Source: Geopseudomonas sagittaria (GTDB lineage: Bacteria > Pseudomonadota > Gammaproteobacteria > Pseudomonadales > Pseudomonadaceae). Taken from it: a stretch of DNA of 64,000 nucleotides. The stretch lies in assembly GCF_900115715.1 (NCBI RefSeq), contig NZ_FOXM01000016.1, positions 1-64,000 of the forward strand. The letters run 5' to 3'. The notes beneath the pieces were generated by a model. That model was not told the origin of the DNA. It did no database searches and worked only from the letters and a program-made list of their open reading frames with translations. Shown here in pieces: positions 17,023 through 25,299 of this stretch. How positions within the stretch are numbered: the first letter of the stretch is position 1; every line of letters begins with the position of its first letter. The translations under genes were made by a program, and so were the position numbers.

Positions 17023-17760
17023 ATGCCCCGATTGATGCTCAGTGACGAGCTTGGTCGAAGCTGGAAAAAATTCAGCTTCAGCAAGCGATTTACCACAAGC
17101 CAGATATGCGGATGGCGGTTGAGTGAATACATTACCGGATGCGCGTGGGCTGCCCCTGGAGAGACCTGCCCAGTGCCTTTGGGTGCTGGAACTCTGTGTA
17201 CAAACGATTCAACCCTTGGTCGGCGGCCGGCAAGTGGCTCAACGTTTTCAACGCTTTGCTCGAGGAGCCTGACTTTGAGTGGGCATTCATCGACGGCACC
17301 TATGTAAAGGCCCATCAGCACAGCGCCAGTGCTGCCAGCGGTCAGCCTGAGGCGATCGGCAAAAGCCGCGCCGGTCATACACCTGGCGGTCGATGCGCAT
17401 GGTTTGCCTGTGGCTTTCGAGATCACCGGAGGCGACATCAACGACTGCACGGCAGCTCCCGAGCTGATTGCACAGCTGCCGTCTGCCGAGGTGATCGTAG
17501 CGGACAAGGGCTATGACCGTGAGCGCATCCGCGAACAGATCGAGACGCAGGGCGCCCGACCGGTGATCTCCAGAAAGCGCAACTCGATCAGGGGCAATGC
17601 CGACTTGGACAGGGGGCTGTATCGCTACAGGCATCTGGTCGAGAACGCCTTTGCGCGGCTGAAGCACTACCGGGCCGTGGCGTTCCGATACGACAAGCTG
17701 AAGCGAAATTACGAGAACATGGTAGCCATTGCCTGCGGGTTCCTATGGCTACCCATGTGA
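17023..17760 (+). pseudogene. IS5-family transposase pseudogene
   Basis: The start MPRLMLSDEL is read at 17023. After codon 10 a one-base loss shifts the frame (WSKLEKIQLQQAIYHKPDMR resumes at 17052), a TGA at 17124 stands where Gly is expected before RMRVGCPWRDLPSAFGCWNS, and near 17380 a second shift (about 11 bases lost in the GHTTKIHLAVD region) returns to the first frame for VIVADKGYDRERIREQ and LVENAFARLKHYRAVAFRYD. The parts cover a complete transposase_11 (DDE) protein, so the element was once full-length. With three lesions it cannot make transposase. Confidence 0.88.
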
Positions 17761-17775
17761 AACGTCAACAGCCCC

Positions 17776-18066
17776 TAGGTATCCAGATCGATCAAGCCTT
17801 CCTGATTCAGCCAGATGTGCAAACGCTCAGAGTACTCGGTCGAACGTGCCGTCGTCCCGCCAGTCACGAAAGCGCTGATATACCGTCGACCATGGACTGA
17901 ACCGCTCTGGCAGGTCGCGCCAGGCTGCACCTGAACACATGATCCAGAGGATGCCGTTGAGCATCAGTCGGTCATCACTGCGAGGTCGTCCCATCTTCTG
18001 TTCGGGGGAAACCAGATCGGCGATCAGCTCCCAAGCTGCATCCGGGAGTTCGTAGCGCTTTGCCAT
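17776..18066 (-). pseudogene. IS5-family transposase (second type), truncated
   Basis: On the minus strand MAKRYELPDAAWELIADLVS, GRPRSDDRLMLNGILWIMCS, GAAWRDLPERFSPWSTVYQR and FRDWRDDGTFDRVL form the N-terminal zinc/HTH part of an IS427-group transposase. It then stops at 17827; in the next frame ERLHIWLNQEGLIDLD continues, which may reflect the usual two-frame layout of this group. The gene is cut off by the right end of the other IS5-type element at about 17776, so the whole catalytic half is missing. Its 5' flank to about 18126 (ending in CTAG) is probably the original IS end. Confidence 0.8.
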
Positions 18067-18126
18067 GCGGGCCTCCAGCCTGTCATGGCGCCGATTCTAC
18101 CCGTTCGGACTTTTCGTACAGAACCT

Positions 18127-18429
18127 AGTGCCGATCTGCCAGTGACAGCCCGGCCCCCTCCAAAAAAGCCATCTTATTTTGTTGACTGCTTGTCAAAACG
18201 AAAAAACCTCATAGCTATCACGACTTGAAATACTGCCCATCCCACAGGAAGCGCTACATTTATACAAGCCTGTCGCAGAGCACGGAACTAGCAACATTTA
18301 GTCCGTGAGCATTCCGTAGCGAACGGCATTAGCTGCCCTACAAGGGCTTCTCATGCAGAGAGCATAGCAAGAAATTCTCTCCGCCTTTGGAAGCACTGGC
18401 TGTGGGGGCGATCACCAGGAGTAATTCTT
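18127..18429. other. Non-coding left margin of the ICE
   Basis: This 303-bp stretch has no supportable gene. It is more AT-rich than its surroundings. TTGAC and GTCAA (18181-18197) form a short inverted repeat, and TTTATAC near 18260 could serve as a -10 box. No tRNA gene or attachment repeat was recognised, so the original left end of the ICE may be lost. Confidence 0.5.
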
Positions 18430-18492
18430 ATGCCGTGGGCACAGCATGACTATGCCATTGAACACGCGCATAAAACAGCATGGAATCAGTAA
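18430..18492 (+). CDS. Possible 20-codon leader peptide
   Basis: A strong AGGAG (18417-18421) sits 8 bases before ATG 18430, opening a 20-codon frame (MPWAQHDYAIEHAHKTAWNQ) that ends TAA at 18490-18492. The next ATG, for the conserved hypothetical protein, follows after a single base. The arrangement suggests translational coupling or a regulatory leader. Its expression is not proven and coding use alone cannot confirm a peptide this short. Confidence 0.4.
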   Translation: MPWAQHDYAIEHAHKTAWNQ

Positions 18493-18493
18493 C

Positions 18494-19249
18494 ATGTATA
18501 GGAACCCACCATACAACCCAGACGCCAAGACTTTCTACTACCCTATCGAAGCCGCTCTTCGCTGGTGCAAACTACTGGCCTTTGAAGATGAGATACTGCT
18601 TGCCAAGCTGGACTCTCCATGGTCCTGCCGGCAGGCTTTTCCACAATGGCCTTGTTTGGGTGCCAACATTGAGAAAATTCTGGATGCGATCCAGAGCGGA
18701 GAACTGCCTTTCGGCTGTCTGGGCCTTACTGTGCAGCCGGAAACACCAGTGGAAACACGCTGCCTGACTATACGCCATACCGATCTGAAAGCCTGGATGG
18801 CACACTACTACCCGGACCAGAAGCCGACATTCCTTTTCGACGCCATTGAGCGCACCACGCATCAGGCCATCAGCTTCGAATCCTTCCAGGTGCTGCAGGC
18901 CGATCGGGAGGCCCTCGAAAACAAAGTTGCCGAGCATCAGCAATCCTATCGATTGCTATTGGCTCAGAATGCCGAGCTTGAGCAGGCGAAAGGCCTGTTG
19001 ATGGCGCAGATCAGTAATCAGCCTGCTGAGGCCAGTGATCGTAGCGAAACGACGCACTTGAACATTATCGGCTCTCTTCTCCATCTGCTGCTTTCAAACT
19101 CCCCTTCCGGAAAACCCTACTCGAGTTTCAGAAACCAAACTTCGATCATCTCCTCAATCGTCGCCCACCACCGTGGCCGGCTTGGTATCACCGAACGCAC
19201 ACTCGAGCGAAAATTTGCCGCGGCAAGGCGCAGTCTGAATAGAAACTGA
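18494..19249 (+). CDS. Conserved hypothetical protein at the ICE left end
   Basis: The 251-aa protein (MYRNPPYNPDAKTFYYPIEA) has an aromatic-rich N-terminal domain, a predicted coiled coil around residues 140-180 (VLQADREALENKVAEHQQSY, LAQNAELEQAKGLLMAQ), and a C-terminal basic region ending ITERTLERKFAAARRSLNRN, which looks like a replication/HTH-type tail. Similar proteins are common next to alpA/parA in Pseudomonas islands, but I know no function. An alternative start at 18446 adds 16 residues; I prefer 18494 because the strong RBS belongs to the small frame just before it. Confidence 0.7.
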   Translation: MYRNPPYNPDAKTFYYPIEAALRWCKLLAFEDEILLAKLDSPWSCRQAFPQWPCLGANIEKILDAIQSGELPFGCLGLTVQPETPVETRCLTIRHTDLKAWMAHYYPDQKPTFLFDAIERTTHQAISFESFQVLQADREALENKVAEHQQSYRLLLAQNAELEQAKGLLMAQISNQPAEASDRSETTHLNIIGSLLHLLLSNSPSGKPYSSFRNQTSIISSIVAHHRGRLGITERTLERKFAAARRSLNRN

Positions 19250-19264
19250 AAAATATCGCTGTTC

Positions 19265-19306
19265 ACCGCCAATACGGTAAGCCGTACCGCCATTACGGTT
19301 TACCGT
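19265..19306. repeat. Two tandem 21-bp repeats upstream of alpA
   Basis: Units at 19265-19285 and 19286-19306 both begin ACCGCCA and contain TACGGT, and agree at 17 of 21 positions. Each unit also holds inverted ACGGT/ACCGT elements. They lie between the hypothetical gene and alpA, about 70 bp before alpA. Tandem repeats of one helical-turn multiple next to a small HTH gene suggest an operator for AlpA or another ICE regulator. Confidence 0.6.
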
Positions 19307-19374
19307 TGGCCAATACCCGCTTTGCTACAGATCACAACCCAGCATGCGCCACCCGGCGCCAAGGAGTGATCACA

Positions 19375-19596
19375 ATGTCCAGGCAGACCCATCCCGCACA
19401 AGACCTCCCCCTTCCGAGTACTGAGCGACTCATCCTGCGTCGTGAAGAAGTGGAGCGCCGCACCGGCTTCAAGAGGGCACACATCTACAACCTGATGAAG
19501 GCCGGCAAGTTCCCGCAGGCACGGCGCATCGGTCTGCGCGCAGTTGGCTGGGATTCTCAGGAAATCGAGCAGTGGATTGCGGCCCGCCTGGGCTGA
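19375..19596 (+). CDS. alpA: AlpA-family HTH regulator
   Basis: This 73-aa protein carries the AlpA/MerR-like winged HTH LILRREEVERRTGFKRAHIYNLMKAGKFPQARRIG with the typical VGWDSQEIEQWIAARL end. AlpA proteins act as excisionase-type or transcription regulators in prophages and ICEs. AGGAG at 19362-19366 supports the ATG at 19375, and the tandem repeats upstream are a plausible binding site. It starts the run alpA-parA-dnaB-parB, a hallmark of the left end of PFGI-1-class ICEs. Confidence 0.88.
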   Translation: MSRQTHPAQDLPLPSTERLILRREEVERRTGFKRAHIYNLMKAGKFPQARRIGLRAVGWDSQEIEQWIAARLG

Positions 19597-19607
19597 GGGG
19601 AACGACC

Positions 19608-20453
19608 ATGCATATCGTCTCGATCATCTCGACCAAGGGCGGCGTCGGCAAGACCACAATCGCCGCCAACCTCGGCGGCCTGCTGGCCGATGCCGGTCTG
19701 AGCGTGCTGCTGCTGGATCTCGACAGTCAGCCGACGCTTTCCAGCTACTACGAGCTCGCGTGGAAAGCCCCCTGCGGAGCCTGCGAACTGATTGCCGCCA
19801 ACCTGGACGACCGCATGCAGGTGGTATCCCGCACCGGCATCAGCGGCCTGGACCTGATCTACTCCAACGATCCAGCCGGCCAGCTGGCTACCCTGTTGCT
19901 GCATGCGCCTGACGGCCGCGTGCGCCTGCGCAACCTACTGCCGCGCTTCGCCCCCCATTACGACCTGATACTCATCGACACCCAGGGGGCTCGCAGCGTG
20001 CTGCTGGAGATGGCGATCCTGGCTTCGGACCTGCTGCTGTCTCCGGTCATTCCGGAAATGCTTGCCGCCCGCGAACTGCATCGCGGCACGCTGCGCTTAC
20101 TGGATGAACTGCAACCGTTTCGCCATCTGGGTATCGTCACTCCTCCGCTGTGGCTGCTACTCAATCGTACCGATGCCATCTCCAATGACGCGCACCTGAT
20201 CATCCAGGGGCTGCAGCAGGCCTTCAGCAACCTGCCGACAGTCCGCATTCTGGACACCCGGATTCCCGGCTTGGTTGCCTACCGGCAGGCGGCCACTCAG
20301 GGGCTGCCGGTTCATCGCCTCGAACCACACCAACCCACGGGGCGCAAGGCGCCTTCGGCACTGAGCAGCATGCAGGCGCTGGCCGTCGAGCTGTTTCCGC
20401 ACTGGCAGGCGCAGCTGCATGCGCTGGCCAAGACCAATGGAGGCGGCCGATGA
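19608..20453 (+). CDS. parA: ParA/Soj-type partition ATPase of the ICE
   Basis: The 281-aa protein has the deviant Walker A motif STKGGVGKTTIAANLGGLLA (residues 8-27), Walker A' LLLDLDSQPTL and LILIDTQGARSV. This is the ParA-like protein that begins PAPI-1/ICEclc-type elements (called Soj) and keeps the excised form stable. The ATG at 19608 follows GAGGGGAA. It lies 11 bp after alpA and overlaps dnaB by 4 bp (ATGA), so the genes form one operon. No lesion seen. Confidence 0.92.
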   Translation: MHIVSIISTKGGVGKTTIAANLGGLLADAGLSVLLLDLDSQPTLSSYYELAWKAPCGACELIAANLDDRMQVVSRTGISGLDLIYSNDPAGQLATLLLHAPDGRVRLRNLLPRFAPHYDLILIDTQGARSVLLEMAILASDLLLSPVIPEMLAARELHRGTLRLLDELQPFRHLGIVTPPLWLLLNRTDAISNDAHLIIQGLQQAFSNLPTVRILDTRIPGLVAYRQAATQGLPVHRLEPHQPTGRKAPSALSSMQALAVELFPHWQAQLHALAKTNGGGR

Positions 20454-21790
20454 CATCCATCCCGAGTGCACCACCACACTCCATCGAAGCCGAGCAAGGC
20501 GTTCTGGGCGGGCTGATGTTGGATAACACGGCCTGGGAGCTGATCGCCGATCAATTGCAGGCCGAGGACTTCTACCGCCAAGACCACCGCTTGATCTTTC
20601 GTGCCATCGCAGCGCTAGCCGAACAGGACTGTCCCTTCGATGTGGTGACCCTGTCCGAGCGCCTAGCACCGCATCCCGAGGCTGGCGGCCTGGCCTATCT
20701 GGGCGAGATGGCCATGAACACGCCATCGGTCGCCAATATCCGTACCTACGCAGACATCGTCCGCGATCGCGCCCATCGCCGCCGCCTGATGCAGTTCGGC
20801 CTGGGCTGCTACCAGGCAGTCTGCGAAGCCGATACCAGCGGCGTGCAACTGCAGGAGCGCTTCGAGCAACAGCTGTTCCAGCTCGGACAGAGCCAGCCGC
20901 ACGAGTTCGTCGACCTGCAGCAGTGCCTGGCAGGCGTGATCGACGAGATCGATGAGCACTTCAACAGCGGCGAAATCACCACCGGCATTCCCAGCGGGCT
21001 GGCCGATCTGGATGCCTACACGGCCGGCTTCCAGCCGGCCGACCTAGTGATAGTGGCGGCCCGGCCATCGATGGGCAAGACCAGCCTGGCCCTGAGCTTC
21101 ATCGCGGCAGCACTCCTGGCCCAGCCCCAGAGCTCAGTGCAGGTCTACAGCCTGGAAATGCCCGCCCGCGCCCTGGTTTACCGATTGCTTGCCATCCTCG
21201 GCGAGTTGCCGCTGAGCAACCTGCTGACGGGGCAACTGCAGGATGAAGACTGGCCACGCCTGACTGCTGCCGTGGCTCGACTGCAGAGTTACGGCGAGCG
21301 TCTGGTCATCGACGACACGGCCGCTCTGAGCTGTAGTGCCCTGCGCGCCCGGACGCGACGAGCCAGCCGCCGCTGCGGAGCTCCCTCTCTGGTGCTGGTG
21401 GACTACCTACAGCTGATGCAGGCCTCCGCCAAGGAGAATCGCCATCTGGAAATCGCCGAAATCTCGGCATCGCTCAAATCCCTGGCCAAGGAGCTGAGTT
21501 GTCCGGTGATCGCGCTGTCCCAGCTCAATCGCGCCCTGGAGCAGCGCAGCAACAAACGCCCATTGCTGGCCGACCTGCGCGAGTCCGGCGCCATCGAGCA
21601 GGACGCCGACCTGATCCTGTTCGTCTATCGGGACGAGGTCTATCACCCGGACAGCGAGGCACAGGGTACCGCCGAACTGATCATCGGCAAGCACCGTAAT
21701 GGACCAACCGGCACGGTGCATTGCCGCTTCATTGGCGAACAGGCGCGATTCACCGCTCTGCCGGACCCGCGCCGGGGAGGAGAATGCTGA
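20450..21790 (+). CDS. dnaB: DnaB-like replicative helicase of the ICE
   Basis: The 446-aa protein has the DnaB N-terminal domain (PPHSIEAEQGVLGGLMLDN) and a RecA-like helicase domain with Walker A ARPSMGKTSLALSFIAAALL, Walker B LVLVDYLQLM, the DnaB motif VIALSQLNRALEQRSNKRPL and DLRESGAIEQDADLILFVYR. Element-encoded DnaB proteins support replication of the excised ICE. RBS GGAGG precedes the ATG, and the TGA overlaps the parB start. Confidence 0.93.
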   Translation: MTSIPSAPPHSIEAEQGVLGGLMLDNTAWELIADQLQAEDFYRQDHRLIFRAIAALAEQDCPFDVVTLSERLAPHPEAGGLAYLGEMAMNTPSVANIRTYADIVRDRAHRRRLMQFGLGCYQAVCEADTSGVQLQERFEQQLFQLGQSQPHEFVDLQQCLAGVIDEIDEHFNSGEITTGIPSGLADLDAYTAGFQPADLVIVAARPSMGKTSLALSFIAAALLAQPQSSVQVYSLEMPARALVYRLLAILGELPLSNLLTGQLQDEDWPRLTAAVARLQSYGERLVIDDTAALSCSALRARTRRASRRCGAPSLVLVDYLQLMQASAKENRHLEIAEISASLKSLAKELSCPVIALSQLNRALEQRSNKRPLLADLRESGAIEQDADLILFVYRDEVYHPDSEAQGTAELIIGKHRNGPTGTVHCRFIGEQARFTALPDPRRGGEC

Positions 21791-23310
21791 TGAAAAGCTT
21801 GTCCTCCTCCCCGGATGCCATCACGGAGAAGCTGTGGCCGGATCGACCGGCCGGCACAACACCTCTGCAGTCGCCCACCCTGTCCGACCCGTTGTGCGAC
21901 ACCCCCATGAGGGTGACCTTGGAACAGCTGCGTCCCTATGAGCACAACCCAAGACTGATCCGCAACCCGCAGTACGAAGAGATCAAGGCCTCGATCCGGA
22001 CTCGCGGGCTGGACCAGGCACCTCCCATTACCCGGCGCCCCGGCGAGTCGCACTTCATCATCCGCAACGGTGGAAATACCCGCCTGGCAATCCTCAACGA
22101 GCTGTGGCAAGAGACCCGTGACGAGCGCTTCTTCCGCATTCACTGCCTGTTCAGACCCTGGGCCGATGAAACTACGGCCCTGCTTGGCCATATGGCCGAG
22201 AACGACCTGCACAGTCCGCTCACCTTCATTGAGCGGGCGCTGTCGGTCGCCAAGATCAAAACCCTGTTCCAACGCGACGGCGGAGAGCTCAGCCAGAGCG
22301 AACTGGCTCGGCGCCTGACCGCTGGCGGCTATCCGATCTCCCAACCCCATATCAGTCGCATGCTCGACACCCTGGAGCATCTGCTGCCGGGTCTTCCACA
22401 AACGCTCTATGCCGGACTGGGCAAACCGCTGATCCAACGCCTACTCGGGCTGCGCAAGCAGGCGAAACGCGTCTGGGACCGACACCCAGACACCCGGAAC
22501 GACTTCGATGAGCTGTGGTTCAGCACTCTGGCCAGCCTCGATGAACCGGGCAGCTTCGAGCACGAGCGCCTCAAGGACGCCCTCCTGGCCGGTATGAGTG
22601 AAGCGCTGGGGCAACCGGGCCGACTACTCGCTGCGGAGCTGGCGGATACAGCCGAGACACTCACAGGAGCCAATAGCAGGCCACTGACCACTCCGCACGC
22701 GGAGGTCCAGCTGCCCACACCCGCAGCTCCCGACAAGTCCGCACATGCATCGAGGCAAGACCTCCAGGGCCCCGAGTCGGCATCGGCTACCACCGCAACC
22801 TCCCACCCGTCCCGTGTCGAGCGCATCCGCCAGCAGATCGCCGCAGAGAACACACCAACTGAACATCGGGATCACGCGCAGGACAACGACCTGTGGCACA
22901 TCGACCGTGAGATCGACAGACCAGAGCGCCTGCGAGAGGAAATTTCCCATCTGGCCCGCGAGCTGGCGAACCATGCCGGCACCCCTGACAGCGTGATGAG
23001 CTGTGACGACGGTCTGGGTTTCGTGTGCCTGCCGCTGCAGCCCCTGAGCACCTGCAGAGCGGCATCGATTCATCTGCTGCTCGGCGCACTACTGCGAGCT
23101 CATGACCGGCTGGATTGGCAGGATCGCCGCCAACTACCGGCCGCCCTGTTCGGCCAGATCCTGCTTGGCGTCTACCAGCTGCCGCTGCCCAACCAGCCGC
23201 CCGAAGACATCGGTCTGGAACGCTTGCCAGACCCGCAAGTGCTCCAGCTGTTTCGCCTGATCCGCCTGGCTCGCCGCCTGATCGAGCTGACCACAGCCCC
23301 GCTGGACTGA
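21790..23310 (+). CDS. parB: ParB-family protein, PFGI-1-class ICE type (TIGR03764)
   Basis: The 506-aa protein has a ParB/Srx-like domain (VTLEQLRPYEHNPRLIRNPQ, FIIRNGGNTRLAIL) and an HTH KorB-like part (ENDLHSPLTFIERALSVAKI, TAGGYPISQPHISRMLDTLE), followed by a variable linker and a conserved C-terminal helical domain. This long form is specific to PFGI-1-class ICEs. Two ATGs are possible (21784, 21790); I chose 21790 because GGAGG at 21776-21780 is spaced correctly for it. With ParA and DnaB it makes the maintenance module. Confidence 0.9.
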   Translation: MKSLSSSPDAITEKLWPDRPAGTTPLQSPTLSDPLCDTPMRVTLEQLRPYEHNPRLIRNPQYEEIKASIRTRGLDQAPPITRRPGESHFIIRNGGNTRLAILNELWQETRDERFFRIHCLFRPWADETTALLGHMAENDLHSPLTFIERALSVAKIKTLFQRDGGELSQSELARRLTAGGYPISQPHISRMLDTLEHLLPGLPQTLYAGLGKPLIQRLLGLRKQAKRVWDRHPDTRNDFDELWFSTLASLDEPGSFEHERLKDALLAGMSEALGQPGRLLAAELADTAETLTGANSRPLTTPHAEVQLPTPAAPDKSAHASRQDLQGPESASATTATSHPSRVERIRQQIAAENTPTEHRDHAQDNDLWHIDREIDRPERLREEISHLARELANHAGTPDSVMSCDDGLGFVCLPLQPLSTCRAASIHLLLGALLRAHDRLDWQDRRQLPAALFGQILLGVYQLPLPNQPPEDIGLERLPDPQVLQLFRLIRLARRLIELTTAPLD

Positions 23311-23325
23311 CCGGAGACTCACGCC

Positions 23326-23877
23326 ATGAACGTCTCTTTCATCATTCTCAACCAGACCATGCTGATTCAGGTACTGCACGAGCTGCGTCATGGCAACCTG
23401 CAAAGCTGCCAGACCCTGGGCCTGAGCGAACACGACATCGATCAGCTGCAGTCCCTGTCGCCAGGCACCCTGGCACGGCTGGAACATGCCAGTGCGCCCT
23501 GGGTGCAGATTAATGCCACCGCCTTCCGCCGCATCCTGGCGCAAAGCGAACATGATGAGCAGCATGACCTGCTGATCAACCGTGCACTCAGGCTCGGCGC
23601 CAGCAGCCGCATCATGTACAAATGCTTCGGCTTGGTGCACTCGGAAACGGCCATGCGCCGGCGCGTCCTGAATATCCTGGCACGCAAGGGGCGCCCACAG
23701 CACCTGAGCGAAGAGCAGGAGCATGCCCTGTGGCAACGCTGGCGGCAGATACGCACCAAGGCATCCTGCACTGACCCCGCCGAGCAGCTTGAAGAGATGA
23801 TGATCCTGGCCGAGGAGCAGCAAATCAGCCTGACTCTCGTCTGGCGTCAGATCGAACAGCACAAGGGACAAAGATGA
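23326..23877 (+). CDS. DUF2857-family ICE protein
   Basis: The 183-aa protein (MNVSFIILNQTMLIQVLHEL) is a conserved companion of parB in this ICE class. It has GNLQSCQTLGLSEHDIDQLQSLS, suggestive of an HTH-type regulator, and a C-terminal helical part rich in Glu and Gln. The DUF2857 label rests on family order and overall pattern. RBS CCGGAG precedes the ATG, and its end overlaps the next start. A relation to the flagellar-regulator-like FlhC fold has been proposed for some relatives; I cannot judge that here. Confidence 0.75.
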   Translation: MNVSFIILNQTMLIQVLHELRHGNLQSCQTLGLSEHDIDQLQSLSPGTLARLEHASAPWVQINATAFRRILAQSEHDEQHDLLINRALRLGASSRIMYKCFGLVHSETAMRRRVLNILARKGRPQHLSEEQEHALWQRWRQIRTKASCTDPAEQLEEMMILAEEQQISLTLVWRQIEQHKGQR

Positions 23878-25094
23878 AGCCCTCCGGGCTCGTGCGCTGG
23901 CAGCGGGTCCTCCAGCAGCAGGCACGCCAGATCCAGGCGCAGTGGCCCTCCCGGCCTGCCGCCCCCAAACCCGGCCCTGGCGGCCTGCAGGCTGGCTTCA
24001 TGTACAGCGGGCAGCTGCACGAAAGCGTGCCCCGGCAGCTGCTGCTGGACAATCGTCTGACGCCACTGGAGCGCAACGCCTGGCAGGTGATCCGCCTGCT
24101 GATCGACGATCAGGGCCTGTCCACGCCTCGCTACGAAGATCTGCAGGCCTATCTGTCCAGCGTGCCCTATGGCACCGCGGCTTCCCGGGAAACCATCGCC
24201 CGAATCCTGACCCTCCTCCGCCTGACCCGCTGGCTGAGTCTGGTCATCCGTGGTCGCGACCCCATCAGCGGTCGACTGCAAGGGTCGCTCTATGTCCTGC
24301 ACGATGAGCCACTGACTCCGGCCGAAGCGTTGGAGCTCGATGCGGGCTATCTGGAACTGGTCGGCAGCGGCCTCAGCCATGCTTCGAAAGCTGTGCGCAT
24401 CGTGGCCGAGCATGTCATCGAGGATATCCAGCAGGATACCGATATCGACCAGAGTCGCCTGCCGACGCGTCTGGAGGCCTGGGGCGAGCGCTGCGCCCGA
24501 CAGGCTGCCGGTAGCGCACCAGAACAACCGGTCATTCACGAATCCGAACGGGGTGATCCGCGCCCGGTTCGGATTCGTGCCAGTCCCGGTTCGGATTCCG
24601 AACCCAGCCGCAAATCAGGCTCCTGCCACCCGGTTCGGCATCCGAACGCCGCCAGTACTGTACTTGATACCAACACCGGTATTTGTATCAGTACAGTACC
24701 CCGCTCGCAGGCCCGCGAAGGCGGCGGTCCCCCTCTCGAGTGGCCGGACAGCCTAAACCTGAGCCCGGCCGAACGTCTCGCCGCACAGCAGGCTCTGGGC
24801 AAGCTTCCGCCAGGCGATCGCCAGACCGTGCTGGCCGAAGCCGGCGCCCGCTGCGCCGCCGGAGGCATCCGCAAGCCCGCTGCCTACCTGATGAGCCTCA
24901 TCCAGCGGGCCCTGCAGGGCGAATTCCATCCCTGGGCCGCTACCCCTGTCAGCCAGCCAGCCGCAGACCGCCCTCCGCGTCCTACCGAGCCCGTCCGCTC
25001 CCGCAGAAACTCGGGCGATCCCATTCCCAGCCAGGTGCAGGCCTGCCTGGAGGAGCTGCGCAAACTGGGCAGATCGCACAGCGGCAAGCAGTGA
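23874..25094 (+). CDS. STY4528-type pathogenicity-island replication protein
   Basis: The 406-aa protein has a DNA-binding N-terminal half (SVPRQLLLDNRLTPLERNAW, LLIDDQGLSTPRYEDLQAYL, AASRETIARILTLLRLTRWL, a winged-helix pattern), a low-complexity linker at about residues 222-285, and a C-terminal domain (LSPAERLAAQQALGKLPPGD, GGIRKPAAYLMSLIQRALQG) of the kind seen in replication proteins. This matches the STY4528 family of SPI-7/PFGI-1 islands. The linker is encoded by the palindrome array at 24539-24699. A 4-bp overlap with the previous gene implies coupled translation. Confidence 0.82.
   Translation: MKPSGLVRWQRVLQQQARQIQAQWPSRPAAPKPGPGGLQAGFMYSGQLHESVPRQLLLDNRLTPLERNAWQVIRLLIDDQGLSTPRYEDLQAYLSSVPYGTAASRETIARILTLLRLTRWLSLVIRGRDPISGRLQGSLYVLHDEPLTPAEALELDAGYLELVGSGLSHASKAVRIVAEHVIEDIQQDTDIDQSRLPTRLEAWGERCARQAAGSAPEQPVIHESERGDPRPVRIRASPGSDSEPSRKSGSCHPVRHPNAASTVLDTNTGICISTVPRSQAREGGGPPLEWPDSLNLSPAERLAAQQALGKLPPGDRQTVLAEAGARCAAGGIRKPAAYLMSLIQRALQGEFHPWAATPVSQPAADRPPRPTEPVRSRRNSGDPIPSQVQACLEELRKLGRSHSGKQ
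24539..24699. repeat. Palindrome/iteron array inside the replication gene (candidate origin)
   Basis: Four related sites occur: CGAATCCGAACG (24539-24550), GGTTCGGATTCG (24566-24577), the perfect palindrome GGTTCGGATTCCGAACC (24588-24604) and GGTTCGGCATCCGAACG (24632-24648); centres are about 26, 25 and 44 bp apart. They are followed by a 46-bp imperfect palindrome (24654-24699) with outer arms GTACTGTACT and AGTACAGTAC around ACCGGT. Repeats of this kind beside or within initiator genes are usual at iteron-type origins. An autoregulatory operator is the main alternative. Confidence 0.6.
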
Positions 25095-25112
25095 GGCTTG
25101 TTCAGATGGATT

Positions 25113-25173
25113 ATGCCACTGGCATGACTCCCAACCGGGAGCCTGGCTGACTCCCGACCTATGCCACTGGCAT
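25113..25173. promoter_or_regulatory. Pair of identical 13-bp palindromes upstream of the TIGR03761 gene
   Basis: ATGCCACTGGCAT occurs at 25113-25125 and again at 25161-25173, 48 bp apart. Each is a perfect palindrome around a central C. Between them CTCCC...GGGAG forms another short inverted repeat and GACTCCC occurs twice. The 205-bp gap holds no gene, so this is most likely a control region for the next gene set. Confidence 0.55.
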
Positions 25174-25299
25174 GGATCCAGGCGCCGCAAGGTATCGCTC
25201 GGCGAAAAAACCAACACCGCACTTTCGGTTTTCCGGCTGCAGGTACGAGCGGCCTGCAACATTGTCTGCTCGACCAGCGTCTGCAGCGAGGATGCCGAT

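Larger units (their letters stand above)
16935..17774 (+). mobile_element. IS5-family insertion sequence, inactive
   Basis: The left end GGCCTGTGGACGTTTC (from 16935) pairs with the right end, whose complement reads GGGCTGTTGACGTTTC (ending at 17774); 14 of these 16 bases agree. The interior holds one degraded DDE transposase gene. The right end abuts CTAG inside another IS5-family transposase gene; the left end abuts TTAT in unrelated DNA, so no clean target duplication remains and a deletion on the left is likely. Confidence 0.75.

Noticed and set aside
17023-17760. Programmed frameshift as explanation for the split IS5 transposase
   Set aside because: One-base loss after codon 10, an in-frame TGA and a second multi-base loss cannot all be programmed; the copy is decayed.
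18127-18429. tRNA gene or attL site at the left margin
   Set aside because: No cloverleaf, no CCA end and no repeat matching the right margin apart from the IS-derived 23 bp.
25113-25173. ATGCCACTGGCAT copies as ICE attachment sites
   Set aside because: They lie inside the element 48 bp apart, not at its ends, and no tRNA gene or integrase is near.
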